A DNA stretch of 64,000 nucleotides from Streptomyces sp. B21-083 (GTDB taxonomy: Bacteria; Actinomycetota; Actinomycetes; Streptomycetales; Streptomycetaceae): positions 4,340,001-4,404,000 of the forward strand of contig NZ_JARUND010000001.1 of the NCBI RefSeq assembly GCF_036898825.1, read 5' to 3'. Position 1 is the stretch's first letter, and every line of letters begins with the position of its first letter. The notes beneath the pieces are model-generated. The model ran no database searches, had not been told where the DNA came from, and worked only from the letters and a program-made list of their open reading frames with translations. The translations under genes were made by a program, and so were the position numbers. Shown here piece by piece: positions 48,546 through 60,300 of the stretch.

Positions 48546-50549
48546 ATGACCGCGCCCCGCCAGCCAGGCGAACGCCCCGCCTACCGTGCTCTCCTGCCCG
48601 CCCCGCTGCTCACCGCCGTACTCGCCGCGCTCGCGGTGGCCGGCGCGGTCTCCCGGGCGTCGAACGAGGCACGCGTCCCGCTCGCCCTGGGCGGAGCCGG
48701 CGCGGCGCTGCTGCTGTGCGCGGCCGTCACCGTGGCCGCCCACGGCATCCGGTCCGCCCGTCTGGCGCGGCGTCGGCTCACGGCCGTCAGCGACGACGCC
48801 GGGCGTCTGCTGCACGACCGGGCCCGCCTCACCGAGGAGCTGAACCAGGTACGGGCCGGACTGACCGCCGATCTGGAACGGGAACGCGCGCGCGTGTCCG
48901 CCGACCTCGTCCGCGAACGGGTCCGCCTCCACGAGGCCTCCGCCCAGGAGTTCACCCGCCTCCAGCAGGTGAAGGCCCACGAGCTCACCCTGCTCACCGA
49001 GGACATCGCCCGCCTGACCGAAGAGCTGCGCCGGGCCAACCAGGAGCGGGCGGCGGCCCTCGCGGCCACCGCCAACGCGGCCGGCCGGATGCAGGCGCTG
49101 GCCACGAGCACTCTCGCCGACCTGCGCGCCATGGAGGACCGGCACACCGACGAGGACGTGGTCGCCGACCTCCTCCACCTCGACCACCGCACCGCCCAGG
49201 CGGGCCGCCTCGCCGACTCCGTCGCCGTTCTCTCGGGCGCCCGTTCGGGCCGCCGCTGGGCCCGCCCGATCGTCATGGAGTCGATCCTGCGGGGCGCCAT
49301 GGGCCGCATCAGCGGGTACCAGCGTGTGCGCGTGCACTCCGCCAGCGCGGCGGCCGTCGCCGGACACGCCGCCGAGGGCGTCATGCACGCGCTGGCCGAA
49401 CTTCTCGACAACGCCGCGAACTTCTCGCCGCCGACAGCCGAGGTCCACGTGTACGTCGAGGAGGTCCCCGCCGGGATCATCGTCTCCGTGGAGGACAGCG
49501 GCCTGGCCATGAGCGACGTGCAGTTGCGCCGCGCCGAACGGGCCGTCTCCGGGGAGGACGGGAGCAACGACACCAAGGGCGGCGGGCGCAACGCGGACGG
49601 CATCGGGCTCGGCGGCCTCACCGGCACCCGCCTGGGCCTCTCCGTCGTCGGCAAGCTGGCCCGCAAGTACGGCCTCACGGTCTCCTTCCGCCCCTCCGCG
49701 CGCGGGGGCACCGGTGTCCTGGTGCTCATCCCGCAGGACATCCTGGCCGGGGACGCGGTCGTGGCCCCGCCGCTGCCGACACCGCCGACGCGGATGACAC
49801 CGCCCGTACCGGACGCACCCGCGGCCCCCGCACCCACTCCCGGCGAACCCTGGGAAGCCCGTTCCGAGACCCAGGACCAGGCACAGGGACAAGGACAGGG
49901 ACAGGGGCAGGGGCAGGGACAGGGGCAGGGACAGCACCTGCCGGTGTCGTACGCGGAAGAGGGCCACGCGGAATGGCCGTACCCCGAGGAGCCGTACGCG
50001 GAACGGCCCTCCACACAGGAGCCGTACGCGGACATCCCCTCCACCCAGGGACCGTACGCGGACCAGCATCAGTCCCAGGAGCCCTACGCGGAGCAGCCGT
50101 ACGCGGAACGGCCCTACGCGGACCAGTCGTACACAGCTGCCCGCGCCGCCGTCAGCGACCTGGACCCGGACCCCGTACCGACTCACCAGTCCCCCGACCA
50201 CGCCCCGGAGCAGCCGGAGAGCCCCGCCGCGGAGATGCCCTCCGACGGGCTGCCGCAGCGGCGCCGGGGCCGTACGCTCGCCGCGGCCGAACGCGCCCGG
50301 GGGGCCGCACCGGCCGACGAGTCGAGGTTCTCCATCCCGCTCGCGCCCCCCGACCCCGACGACACGCGCGAACGGGTGGCCCGTTTCGGGACTTTCCGGC
50401 AGGCAGTGCGCGGCACCGTGCCCGATCAGGCGGCCCTCCAGGGCAGCACCAGCCCGGAGCCACCACCCCCGCCCTCCGCCGCGCCCGTACCGCCCGCCGC
50501 CTCACCCCCCATCACCACCTCCCACCCGGAAGGCGACCCCACCCCATGA
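48546..50549 (+). CDS. cvnA: conservon protein CvnA, histidine-kinase-like membrane protein
   Basis: A 667-residue sensor of the conservon. Two spans (LLPAPLLTAVLAALAVAGAV and ALGGAGAALLLCAAVTVA) precede a long coiled coil (about 90-215, LTEELNQVRAGLTADLERERARV), then an HATPase domain with N-box ALAELLDNAANFSPP, DSGLAM and LGLSVVGKLARKYG. No canonical phospho-His is evident. The C-terminal 250 residues are low complexity, including a QGQGQG run and EPYAERP repeats. ATG 48546 has GAGG eight bases upstream. It overlaps cvnB by ATGA. Confidence 0.93.
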   Translation: MTAPRQPGERPAYRALLPAPLLTAVLAALAVAGAVSRASNEARVPLALGGAGAALLLCAAVTVAAHGIRSARLARRRLTAVSDDAGRLLHDRARLTEELNQVRAGLTADLERERARVSADLVRERVRLHEASAQEFTRLQQVKAHELTLLTEDIARLTEELRRANQERAAALAATANAAGRMQALATSTLADLRAMEDRHTDEDVVADLLHLDHRTAQAGRLADSVAVLSGARSGRRWARPIVMESILRGAMGRISGYQRVRVHSASAAAVAGHAAEGVMHALAELLDNAANFSPPTAEVHVYVEEVPAGIIVSVEDSGLAMSDVQLRRAERAVSGEDGSNDTKGGGRNADGIGLGGLTGTRLGLSVVGKLARKYGLTVSFRPSARGGTGVLVLIPQDILAGDAVVAPPLPTPPTRMTPPVPDAPAAPAPTPGEPWEARSETQDQAQGQGQGQGQGQGQGQGQHLPVSYAEEGHAEWPYPEEPYAERPSTQEPYADIPSTQGPYADQHQSQEPYAEQPYAERPYADQSYTAARAAVSDLDPDPVPTHQSPDHAPEQPESPAAEMPSDGLPQRRRGRTLAAAERARGAAPADESRFSIPLAPPDPDDTRERVARFGTFRQAVRGTVPDQAALQGSTSPEPPPPPSAAPVPPAASPPITTSHPEGDPTP

Positions 50550-51016
50550 CCGGCACTGGCCTCGGCCCCGGACCGACGACCGCCGACGAGAAACTGACCT
50601 GGCTCATCGAGGGCCTCCTGGAGCGCACCCCGGGTGCCCGGCACGCGCTCGTGCTGTCCCGGGACGGTCTGAAACTGTGCCGTACGCCGGAACTGTCCGT
50701 GGACCAGGCGGACCAGCTCGCCGCGATCGCCGCCGGTATCCAGTCGCTGTCGCACGGCGCGTCCGTGGAGTTCGGGGACGGCAGCGGAGGGGTGCGTACC
50801 GCGATGACGGAGTTCTACGGCGGGGTGCTGTTCATCGTCGAGGCGGGCCAGGGCGCACACCTGGCCGTCGTCACCACCGAGGACGCGGACACCGGGCTCG
50901 TCGGCCACAACATGAGCGAACTCGTCGAGCAGCTCGGGGAGCACCTGCGCGCCCAGCCCCGGACGACACAGCCCCGTACGACTCAGCCCCGTACGACTCA
51001 GCCGCCTACGGCATGA
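50546..51016 (+). CDS. cvnB: conservon protein CvnB, roadblock/LC7 domain
   Basis: A 156-residue roadblock/LC7 protein: LTWLIEGLLERTPGARHALVLSRDGLKLC, then AIAAGIQSLSHGASVEFG and LFIVEAGQGAHLAVVTT. In other conservons CvnB binds CvnD and regulates its GTPase. A PRTTQPRTTQPRTTQP repeat forms the C-terminus. It is coupled to both neighbours by ATGA overlaps. Confidence 0.95.
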   Translation: MTGTGLGPGPTTADEKLTWLIEGLLERTPGARHALVLSRDGLKLCRTPELSVDQADQLAAIAAGIQSLSHGASVEFGDGSGGVRTAMTEFYGGVLFIVEAGQGAHLAVVTTEDADTGLVGHNMSELVEQLGEHLRAQPRTTQPRTTQPRTTQPPTA

Positions 51017-51384
51017 ATGGTCCGGGGGGACAACCCGGGAACCGTCCGGGAAGGGACGATTCTCCGGACCGGCTCTACACACTCACCGGAGGCCGCAGCC
51101 GCTCCGCACCCGACAACCCGTTCGACCTGGTGACGCTGGTCGTCGCCGAGTCCGGTCCGGTGCCGGGGATGCAGTCCGAGCACGCGGCGATCCTGCGTCT
51201 CGCCGAGCGTCCCACGGCGGTGGTGGAGGTCGCCGCCGTGCTGCGGCTGCCGGTGGGCATCACCAGGGTCCTGCTCGCCGACCTCCTCGCCGCGGGCCAC
51301 GTCAGCGCCCGCCATCCGCGCCGGACCGCCATCACCGACCCCGACATCCTGGAGCAGGTGCTCGTTGGACTCCGCAACCTCTGA
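51013..51384 (+). CDS. cvnC: conservon protein CvnC, DUF742
   Basis: A 123-residue DUF742 protein: RLYTLTGGRSRSAPDNPFDLVTLV, then EHAAILRLAERPTAVVEVAAVLRLPVGITRVLLADLLAAGHV, a winged-helix-like fold. It is the third component of the conservon membrane complex. The start overlaps cvnB and the end overlaps the cvnD start by 20 bp. Confidence 0.95.
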   Translation: MNGPGGQPGNRPGRDDSPDRLYTLTGGRSRSAPDNPFDLVTLVVAESGPVPGMQSEHAAILRLAERPTAVVEVAAVLRLPVGITRVLLADLLAAGHVSARHPRRTAITDPDILEQVLVGLRNL

Positions 51385-52159
51385 CCGCGCGGACGACCGC
51401 GCGAACAACCGCCCGGGCGACAACGCCACGTGCAACGCCACGGACGGCCGCGTGGAGCGCGTGGACCGCGTGGACCACCGCGCGGAAGTCGACCCGCGGC
51501 CGCCCCTGCGCGCCTCCGCCGACAACGGGCTGAAGATCGTGATCGTCGGCGGCTTCGGCGTCGGCAAGACGACGCTCGTCCGGTCGGTCAGCGAGATACG
51601 TCCGCTCAGCACCGAGGAGACGATGACGCGGGCCGGTGAGAGCGTCGACGACGTCAGCGCGGTGCGCGACAAGAAGGCCACGACCGTCGCCTTCGACTTC
51701 GGCCGCATCACGCTCGACGCCCACAACGTGCTGTATCTGTTCGGGGCGCCGGGCCAGGAGCGCTTCTGGTTCCTCTGGGACCGGCTGTTCGCCGGCGCGC
51801 TCGGCGCGGTCGTCCTCGTCGACACCCGCCGCCTCGACGACTCCTGGTACGCGATCGACCGCCTCGAACAGCACGGCACCCCGTTCGTCGTGGCCCGCAA
51901 CGACTTCGGCGGCCAGGACTTCGCCCCGCAGGCCATCCGCGACGCACTCGACCTCGACCCTGACGTACCGCTCGTACACTGCGACGCGCGCGCCCGGAAT
52001 TCGAGCAAGCGGGTGCTGATCGCACTCGTGGAACACGCGAAACACCGCTACCAGCGTGCGACGCGGCCCCCGTCACCGACGACGGATACACCTACCCCTG
52101 CACACATGCGTTCGTACGATGGCCAAGTGGCCGCACATCACGAGGAGTTGCCCCGGTGA
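51365..52159 (+). CDS. cvnD: conservon protein CvnD, Ras-like small GTPase
   Basis: A 264-residue GTPase. The P-loop is VGGFGVGKTT (61-70), switch/G3 reads FGAPGQERFWFLWD, and the G4-like VVARNDFGG replaces NKxD. TTG 51365 (GGAGCAGGTGCTCG upstream) is taken as start because it gives the usual overlap with cvnC. The N-terminal 55 residues are variable and charged. The stop overlaps the P450 start by GTGA. Confidence 0.92.
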   Translation: MDSATSDRADDRANNRPGDNATCNATDGRVERVDRVDHRAEVDPRPPLRASADNGLKIVIVGGFGVGKTTLVRSVSEIRPLSTEETMTRAGESVDDVSAVRDKKATTVAFDFGRITLDAHNVLYLFGAPGQERFWFLWDRLFAGALGAVVLVDTRRLDDSWYAIDRLEQHGTPFVVARNDFGGQDFAPQAIRDALDLDPDVPLVHCDARARNSSKRVLIALVEHAKHRYQRATRPPSPTTDTPTPAHMRSYDGQVAAHHEELPR

Positions 52160-53342
52160 CCGCCGCCCATGTCCCCCTCGACGGCCACCGGCTGCGGACC
52201 GAACCCGACCGGGTGTACCGGGAGATGCGGCGCGACCACGGGCCGGTGACACCGGTGCTGCTCGACGGGGACGTACCCGCGTGGCTGGTGCTCGGCTACC
52301 GCGAACTGCATCAAGTCACCGGCGATTCAGTGCTGTTCAGCCGGGACTCGGAGTTGTGGAACCAGTGGGAGAGGATCCCCGCCGACTGGCCGCACCTGCC
52401 GATGATCGGCCGCCGACAGCCCTCGGTCCTCTACACCGTCGGCGAACGCCACCGTGAGCGCGCCGCGATGATCGGCGGTGCGCTGGAGGGGGCCGACCCG
52501 GTCGAACTGCGGTCGTACGCGGAGCAGTTCGCGGACGAGTTGATCGACTCGATCTGTGCCCGGGGGCAGGCGGACCTCGTCCAGGAGTACGCGACGCGAC
52601 TGCCGGTACGCGTCATGGCCCGCCTCTTCGGTTTCCCCGACGAGGACGGGCCCGCCCTGGTCTCCGCCGCGCTCGCCATGACCGGCGGGCAGGAGAGCGG
52701 CATGGCGGGCCAGCGGTACCTGATCGAGTCGATGGGCCGGCTGCTGGCCGCCCGTAGGGTGCGGCCCTCGGACGACGTGGCCTCGCGGATGCTCGCGAAC
52801 CCGTACGGCTTCACGGACGAGGAGGTCGCGCACGATCTGATGATCATGATCGCGGCGGGGAACGACCCCACCGCCGACTGGATGGGCAACTCCCTGCGCC
52901 TGATGCTCACGGACGAACGGTTCGCGGCCTCCCTCTTCGGCGGGCGCAGCAGTGTCGCCGAGGCGATGAACGAGGTCCTGTGGGAGGACGCGCCCGTGCA
53001 GACCATGCCGGGCCGCTGGGCGTCCCGCGACACCCGCCTGGGCGGACGGCACATCCGTACGGGCGACCTGCTCCTCCTCGGCCTCCAGGGCGCCAACGCC
53101 GACCCCCAGGTCCGTACCGACGGCTCCGCCCTCACCGGCGGCAACAACGCCCACTTCTCCTTCGGCCACGGGGAACACCGCTGCCCGTTCCCGGCGCAGG
53201 AGGTCGCGGAGGTCATCGCGAGAACGGGCATCGAGGTCGTCCTGGACCGCCTCCCGGACATCGACCTGGCGGTCCCGGCCGAATCCCTGACGCACCGCTC
53301 CTCCCCCTGGCTCCGGGGCCTGACACAACTCCCGGTCCGATT

Positions 53343-54856
<1,514 letters not shown>

Positions 54857-54871
54857 CCTTCTCCCGTACGA

Positions 54872-54912
54872 CGAAGGGGGCGCCCGGTGCTGGTCACCGG
54901 GCGCCCCCTTCG
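54872..54912. terminator. serC terminator
   Basis: CGAAGGGGGCGCCCGGTG, loop CTGGT, CACCGGGCGCCCCCTTCG: a perfect 18-bp stem 15 bp after the serC stop. Confidence 0.9.
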
Positions 54913-54942
54913 TCATGCCCGCACCCGGAGAAGAGCGACCGT

Positions 54943-55013
54943 CACCCGTACGACCGTCATTCGTACGAACGCCACCGGTACGAACGTCAGTCGTACGAAC
55001 GTCACTCGTACTT
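54943..55013. repeat. 15-bp tandem repeat at the GntR gene end
   Basis: GTACGAACGTCAYTC-type units run four to five times. The last unit overlaps the stop codon region of the GntR gene (ends 55002). No function evident. Confidence 0.6.
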
Positions 55014-55673
55014 CTCGGCGGGAGCGCAGTCCATGTAGGAGCCGGACTCGTACGCCGCCCGGTCGCTGTCGCGTGCGCGGATCGCCTCCACGAGGCGGGC
55101 ATGGTCCTGGAACTGCTCGGGGCGCAGGGTGTCGCCGAAGTGGTCGAGGAGCGAGTCCCGGATCACCTCGCCCAGGTCCGCGTGCAACTCGGCCAGCACG
55201 GTGTTGTGCGACGCCGTGACGACGGCCAGATGGAAGGCCACGTCGGCGTTCGCGAAACCGACCCGGTCCCCGGCCGACCAGGCCCCCTGCCGTTGCTGCA
55301 GCAGGAGTTCGAGCCGCTCCAGGTCGTCCGGGGTCCTGCGGGCGCAGGCCAGCCGCGCCGCTCGGATCTCCAGGGCGCTGCGGACGTCGGTGACGTCCTC
55401 CCGCCGGGCCTTCTCGAAGCGGGTCCGCATCATGCCGGCGAGTTCGCTGGTCGCCTGCACATACGACCCTGAGCCGTGGCGGATCTCCAGCAGGCCGGTG
55501 TGCGCCAGGGCCCGGACCGCCTCACGCACCGTGTTCCGGGCCACGCCGAGCTGTTCGACCAACTCCGTCTCGGTCGGGATGCGCGAGCCCACGGGCCAGG
55601 CGCCGGAGGTGATCTGCCGCCGCAACCGGGTGATCACCTGGTCGGAAAGCGCTTGGCGGCGAACGGGATCCAT
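55002..55673 (-). CDS. GntR-family regulator, FadR subfamily (FCD domain)
   Basis: A 223-residue repressor. The GntR wHTH (about 10-75) is QVITRLRRQITSGAWPVGSRIPTETELVEQLGVARNTVREAVRAL. The all-helical FCD effector domain carries the metal-binding His residues (FHLAVVTASHN, DHARLVEAI). ATG 55673 has AGGAG six bases upstream. It is divergent from the MFS gene with a 17-bp inverted repeat between them, its likely operator. Confidence 0.92.
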   Translation of the reverse strand: MDPVRRQALSDQVITRLRRQITSGAWPVGSRIPTETELVEQLGVARNTVREAVRALAHTGLLEIRHGSGSYVQATSELAGMMRTRFEKARREDVTDVRSALEIRAARLACARRTPDDLERLELLLQQRQGAWSAGDRVGFANADVAFHLAVVTASHNTVLAELHADLGEVIRDSLLDHFGDTLRPEQFQDHARLVEAIRARDSDRAAYESGSYMDCAPAEKYE

Positions 55674-55745
55674 AGTCATCTCCTCAGACTACGTCGGTTC
55701 TCACCCAATGAACCTCTCTGCGACTCATCGCGTCATCGTCTCATC

Positions 55746-55801
55746 GACTCATCCCATGACTCTACCTACAAACCACTAGACATCGAGTCATGGGATGAGT
55801 C
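55746..55801. promoter_or_regulatory. 17-bp perfect inverted repeat between gntR and MFS gene
   Basis: GACTCATCCCATGACTC at 55746-55762 and its exact complement GAGTCATGGGATGAGTC at 55785-55801, with a 22-bp spacer. Extra GACTCATC/GTCTCATC copies at 55723-55745 form a direct-repeat cluster. It is placed to control both divergent genes and is a strong candidate for the GntR operator. Confidence 0.75.
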
Positions 55802-55814
55802 TACGATAGGGCCT

Positions 55815-57107
55815 ATGCCGAAGAGTGAGTCCAACAGGCCCGCCTCGCACCCCGACCCGCACATCTCCCCGAACGCCTCCGACAGCGCCCCCAGCACCCC
55901 CCTCACCACCCCACTCACCACCTCCCGGAACACGCGCCGCCTGGCGCTGGCGGCGCTCGTACTCGCGGCACTGAACCTGCGGCCGGGGGTCACCAGCCTC
56001 GGGCCGGTCCTCGAAGAGGTGCGCGACAGCCTGTCCATGAGCGGCACGACGAGCGGGGTCCTCACCTCCATCCCCGCCGCCTGCTTCGCCCTGATCGGCT
56101 CCACGGCCCCGGCTCTCGCCCGGCGTTACGGCGCGGCCGGCGCCATCGCCGTCGCCGGAGCGGTACTGACGGCCGGGCTCGCGCTTCGGCCGTTCGCCAC
56201 CGACCCCGCCCTGTTCGTCGTACTGACCGCCGTGTCGCTCGCCGGCATCGCCATCGCCAACGTGCTGCTCCCGGCCGTCGTCAAAGAGCGCTTCCCCGAC
56301 CGGGTGGGCGCGATGACCGGCCTGTACTCCATGGCGTTGAACGCCGGCGCCTCGTCCGCCGCCGCCGTGACCGTCCCGCTGACCGAGGCGTTCGGCGGCG
56401 ACTGGCGGTACGGCCTGGGGGCCTGGTCGGTACTGGCCGCCATGGCCGTGCCTCCCTGGCTGGCCCTCGCCCGCCGCCGGCCACCGCCGGGACCGGACCC
56501 GGTGGACGCGGACGCCCCGCAGCAGCCTCCGCCCCGGGGCCCGCTCTCCCGGGATCCCACCGCCTGGGCGCTCACCGCCTACTTCGGGCTACAGGCGAGC
56601 TCCGCCTACATCATCATCGGCTGGCTGCCCCAGATCTTCCGCGACTCCGGCCTCTCCGCCCAGACCGCCGGCCTGCTCTTCTCGGGCACCTCGCTGCTCG
56701 GCGTGCCCCTCTCCTTCGCCCTGTCGGCCCTGGCCGGGAAGCTGCGGCACCAGAGCGGGATCGCGGCGGCGATCGGCGTGTGCGGCCTGGCCGGATTCAC
56801 GGGTCTGTGGGCCGATCCGGCATCCACGCCCTGGCTCTGGGCGTTCCTCCTGGGCGTGGCCAACTGCTCCTTCCCGCTGGCCCTGACGATGATCGGCATG
56901 CGCGGCCGGGACGGCGCCTCCGTCGTCCGGCTCTCCGGCTTCGTACAGGGCTTCGGCTATCTGCTGTCGATCCCCGGGCCCGTCGTCGTGGGCGTTCTCT
57001 ACGACCGCTCCGACGGCTGGCGACTGCCCCTTGGCTTCGTCCTGCTGCTGACCCTCGTGCAGATCGCGGCGGGCCTGCTGGCGGGCCGTAATCGCCAGAT
57101 CGGCTGA
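55815..57107 (+). CDS. MFS transporter, CynX/NimT-like
   Basis: A 430-residue transporter with 12 spans after a disordered 45-residue Ser/Pro/Thr-rich N-terminus. LAALNLRPGVTSLGPVLEEVRDSL is the hallmark of the cyanate/nitroimidazole (CynX/NimT) family. The MFS loop LARRYGAAG follows span 2. It is divergent from the GntR regulator and 216 bp upstream of the indigoidine-type synthetase on the same strand. It could export the cluster product, but the GntR pairing suggests separate control. Confidence 0.9.
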   Translation: MPKSESNRPASHPDPHISPNASDSAPSTPLTTPLTTSRNTRRLALAALVLAALNLRPGVTSLGPVLEEVRDSLSMSGTTSGVLTSIPAACFALIGSTAPALARRYGAAGAIAVAGAVLTAGLALRPFATDPALFVVLTAVSLAGIAIANVLLPAVVKERFPDRVGAMTGLYSMALNAGASSAAAVTVPLTEAFGGDWRYGLGAWSVLAAMAVPPWLALARRRPPPGPDPVDADAPQQPPPRGPLSRDPTAWALTAYFGLQASSAYIIIGWLPQIFRDSGLSAQTAGLLFSGTSLLGVPLSFALSALAGKLRHQSGIAAAIGVCGLAGFTGLWADPASTPWLWAFLLGVANCSFPLALTMIGMRGRDGASVVRLSGFVQGFGYLLSIPGPVVVGVLYDRSDGWRLPLGFVLLLTLVQIAAGLLAGRNRQIG

Positions 57108-57323
57108 ATAGACAGAAGCCTCTTGACTGTACAGCGACAATGCTCTTGGATTGAATAAGTAAGCAGCAGCAAGATTGCCCCGCACAATTCGGTTCGCGCA
57201 CAACTGCTGCTGAAGTCGCCCCGCACAGCCGGTCGGCGAGAAATTCCGAAACCCGCACCAGAAGCACCATTGTTTCTCCGTCGTTTCTCCAGCTATGCCC
57301 ATTCATGCGGAAAAGGGAAACCA
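57108..57323 (+). promoter_or_regulatory. A/T-richer promoter region of the synthetase gene
   Basis: 216 bp with lower G/C than anywhere nearby (TTGACTGTACAGCGACAATG, TTGGATTGAATAAGTAAG). Several -35-like TTGACT/TTGGAT hexamers occur; TTGGAT with CAAGAT 18 bp downstream is the best pair. The relative A/T richness marks the start of the ind/min cluster and suggests tight regulation. Confidence 0.45.
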
Positions 57324-60300
57324 GTGAGCACAGATGTGATGCCCGGTACTCGTCTCGCCGCCACCTGCCTGACCGACCTCCTCGCCGAACAGGCACGCCT
57401 CTCACCGGACCGGATCGCCGTCGTCCATGAGAACGAGAGCCTGACATTCGCGCAGCTCATGAGCCGTAGCCAGGAACTGGGCGCCTTCCTGAGGCGAGCG
57501 GGTGTCGCCCCGGACAGCCGCGTCGGCGTGTTCATGGAACCATCGCTCGACCTGATGACGACGGTCTGGGGAATCCTGTGGGCCGGCGGCTCCTACGTAC
57601 CGCTTTCCCCGGAATACCCCGGCGAGCGCATCGCGTACATGATGGCGGACGCCGGAGTGGAAATAGTTCTCACCCAGGAGTTACTCCGGCCCGCCCTCCA
57701 GGAACTTTCACCCGAGGGAGTCCGGACCGTCACCCTCGCCGAAGTGTTCCAGTCGCCGGAAGTGAACGGAAAAGGCGGCAGCGAAAAGCAGAGCAGCAGA
57801 AGTAGCCGGATCAGCTGGAACGGGGAAAAGCCCCGGCCTGAGGATCTCGCCTACGTCATCTACACCTCCGGCAGTACCGGAAAGCCGAAGGGCGTGATGG
57901 TCGAGCACCGGAGCATCGTCAACCAGATGCGCTGGCTGCACACCGAGGGCGCGATCGACGCCGGCGAGATCATCCTCCAGAAGACCCCCATGAGCTTCGA
58001 CGCGGCGCAGTGGGAGATCCTCGCCCCCGCCTGCGGAAGCACGGTGGTGATGGGAGCCCCCGGCGTCTACCGCGACCCCGAGGCGATCATCGCCACCATC
58101 AGGCGGCACGGCGTGACCACCCTGCAGTGCGTCCCCACCCTCCTCCAGGCGCTCCTCGACACCGAGGACCTCTCCGCCTGCCGCTCCCTGCGCCACATAT
58201 TCAGCGGCGGCGAGGCGCTCTCCCGAAGTCTCGCCGCCCAGTGCCTCGACACCATGCCGACAGCCCGGCTGGTCAACCTGTACGGCCCCACCGAGTGCAC
58301 CATCAACGCCTCGGCCTTCGTCGTGGACCGTGCGGCGGTGGACGACGGACCGCGCACCATGCCGGTGGGTACGCCCGTGAGCGGCACCACCTTCCACATC
58401 CTGGACCCGCAGGGGAAGCCGGTCGCGATCGGCGAGATCGGCGAACTGCACGTCGGCGGGGTCCAGGTGGCCCGCGGCTACCTCGGCCGCCCCGACCTCA
58501 CGGCCGACCGGTTCGTGGACGACCCCTTCTCCACCGCCCCCGGAGCCCGGCTCTACCGCACCGGCGACCTGGCCCACTTCAACGCCGACAGCACGGTCCA
58601 GTTCGTCGGCCGCGCCGACAACCAGGTCAAGCTGCGCGGCTACCGGGTCGAACTCGACGAGATCCGCCAGACGATCGAGACCCACGACTGGGTCCGCGGC
58701 GCGGCCGTCCTGCTCCACGACAACGATGCCACCGGGTTCCAGAACCTGGTGGCCTTCGTCGAGCTCAACCCCAAGGAAGCCGCCGTGATGGACCAGGGCA
58801 ACCACGGCTCCCACCACCAGTCCAAGCGCAGCAGGCTCCAGGTCAGGGCCCAACTGGCGCACACCGGCTGCCGTGACGCCGGCGAACTCGACGGCCGGCC
58901 CGTGGTCGAACTCCCCGGCGCCGAGGCCACCCCCGAGCAGCGCGCCCGCGCCTTCGCCCGCAAGACCTACCGTTTCTACGAGGGCGGAACGGTCGGCCGG
59001 GACGACATCCTGCGACTCCTGGCACCCCGCACCCGGCCGCAGCCCCCCGCGCGCGGCCTCGCCGACCTGACCCGGGCCGAACTCGGCACGCTCCTGCGGA
59101 ACTTCGGCCGCCACGTCAGTGACCAGCGGCTGCTGCCCAAGTACGCCTACGCCTCACCCGGCTCCCTCTACGCCACGCAGCTGTACCTCGAACTCGACGG
59201 CGTGGGCGGGATCCCCGCAGGCCTGTACTACTACCACCCGCTCCACCACCACCTGGTGCTCGTCGGCCCGGCCCTCCCGGACACGGAGACACACCAGACG
59301 CCCCAGAGTCCCCGGACTCCGCACGCGAGGGTTCACTTTCTCGGCAAACACCGGGCGATCGAACCGGTCTACCGCAACAACATCCGCGAGGTCCTGGAGA
59401 TCGAGGCCGGGCACATGGTCGGCCTGTTCGAGGAGATCCTGCCTGCCCACGGCCTCGGCATCGCGGCCACGGAGTACCGGCCCGCCGTCAAAGACCGCCT
59501 CGACTGCGCCGACGAGGACCACTACCTGGGCACGTTCGAACTCCTGCCCAGCACCTCTGCGGCCGCCGACGCCGCCGAGAGCACGGCCGGCTACGACATC
59601 TACGTCCAGGCCCACTCCGGCCGGGTCGAGGGTCTCCCGGCCGGCCAGTACCGGTACACCGCCGGCAGCCTCGTACGCATCTCCGACGACCTGGTGGCCA
59701 GGAAGCACGTCATCGCCATCAACCAGCGGGTCCACGAGCGGGCCGGTTTCGGCATCAGCCTCGTCGCCACGAGCCCCGACTCCTGGCGGCAGTACCTCGA
59801 CCTGGGCCGCAAACTCCAGCGCCTCCAGATGAACGACCTGGGCCTCGGCTTCATGTCCTCGGGCTACAGCTCCAAGTCCGGCAACGATCTGCCCTCGGCC
59901 AAGCAGCTGAGCAGGATCCTCACCGACTGCGGACTGCCCACCGGACCGTCGTACTTCTTCGTGGGCGGGCGAGTCAGCGAGGAGCAGCTGCGCGGCGAGG
60001 ACATGAAGGAGGACTCGGTCCACATGCAGGGGCCGGCCGAGCTGATCAAGGAAGACCTGGCCGGACTGCTGCCCCGCTACATGCTGCCCAACCGGATCGT
60101 CATCCTGGACCGGCTGCCGCTCACCGCCAACGGGAAGATCGACAACAAGGCGCTCGAAGCGTCCCAGCAGACCGAACTGGCCCTGTCCGGCCGAGCGTTC
60201 GTCGCCCCCCGCACGCGCTCGGAGCGCCGGGTCCGCGATGTGTGGCAGACGGTGCTCAAGCGCGAACAGGTCTCCGTCGTCGACGACTTCTTCGAACTCG

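Noticed and set aside
55815..57107. MFS gene as MinT of the minimycin cluster
   Set aside because: It is paired with a divergent GntR regulator and separated by its own promoter region; MinT would be expected downstream, beyond the window, so the link is unproven.
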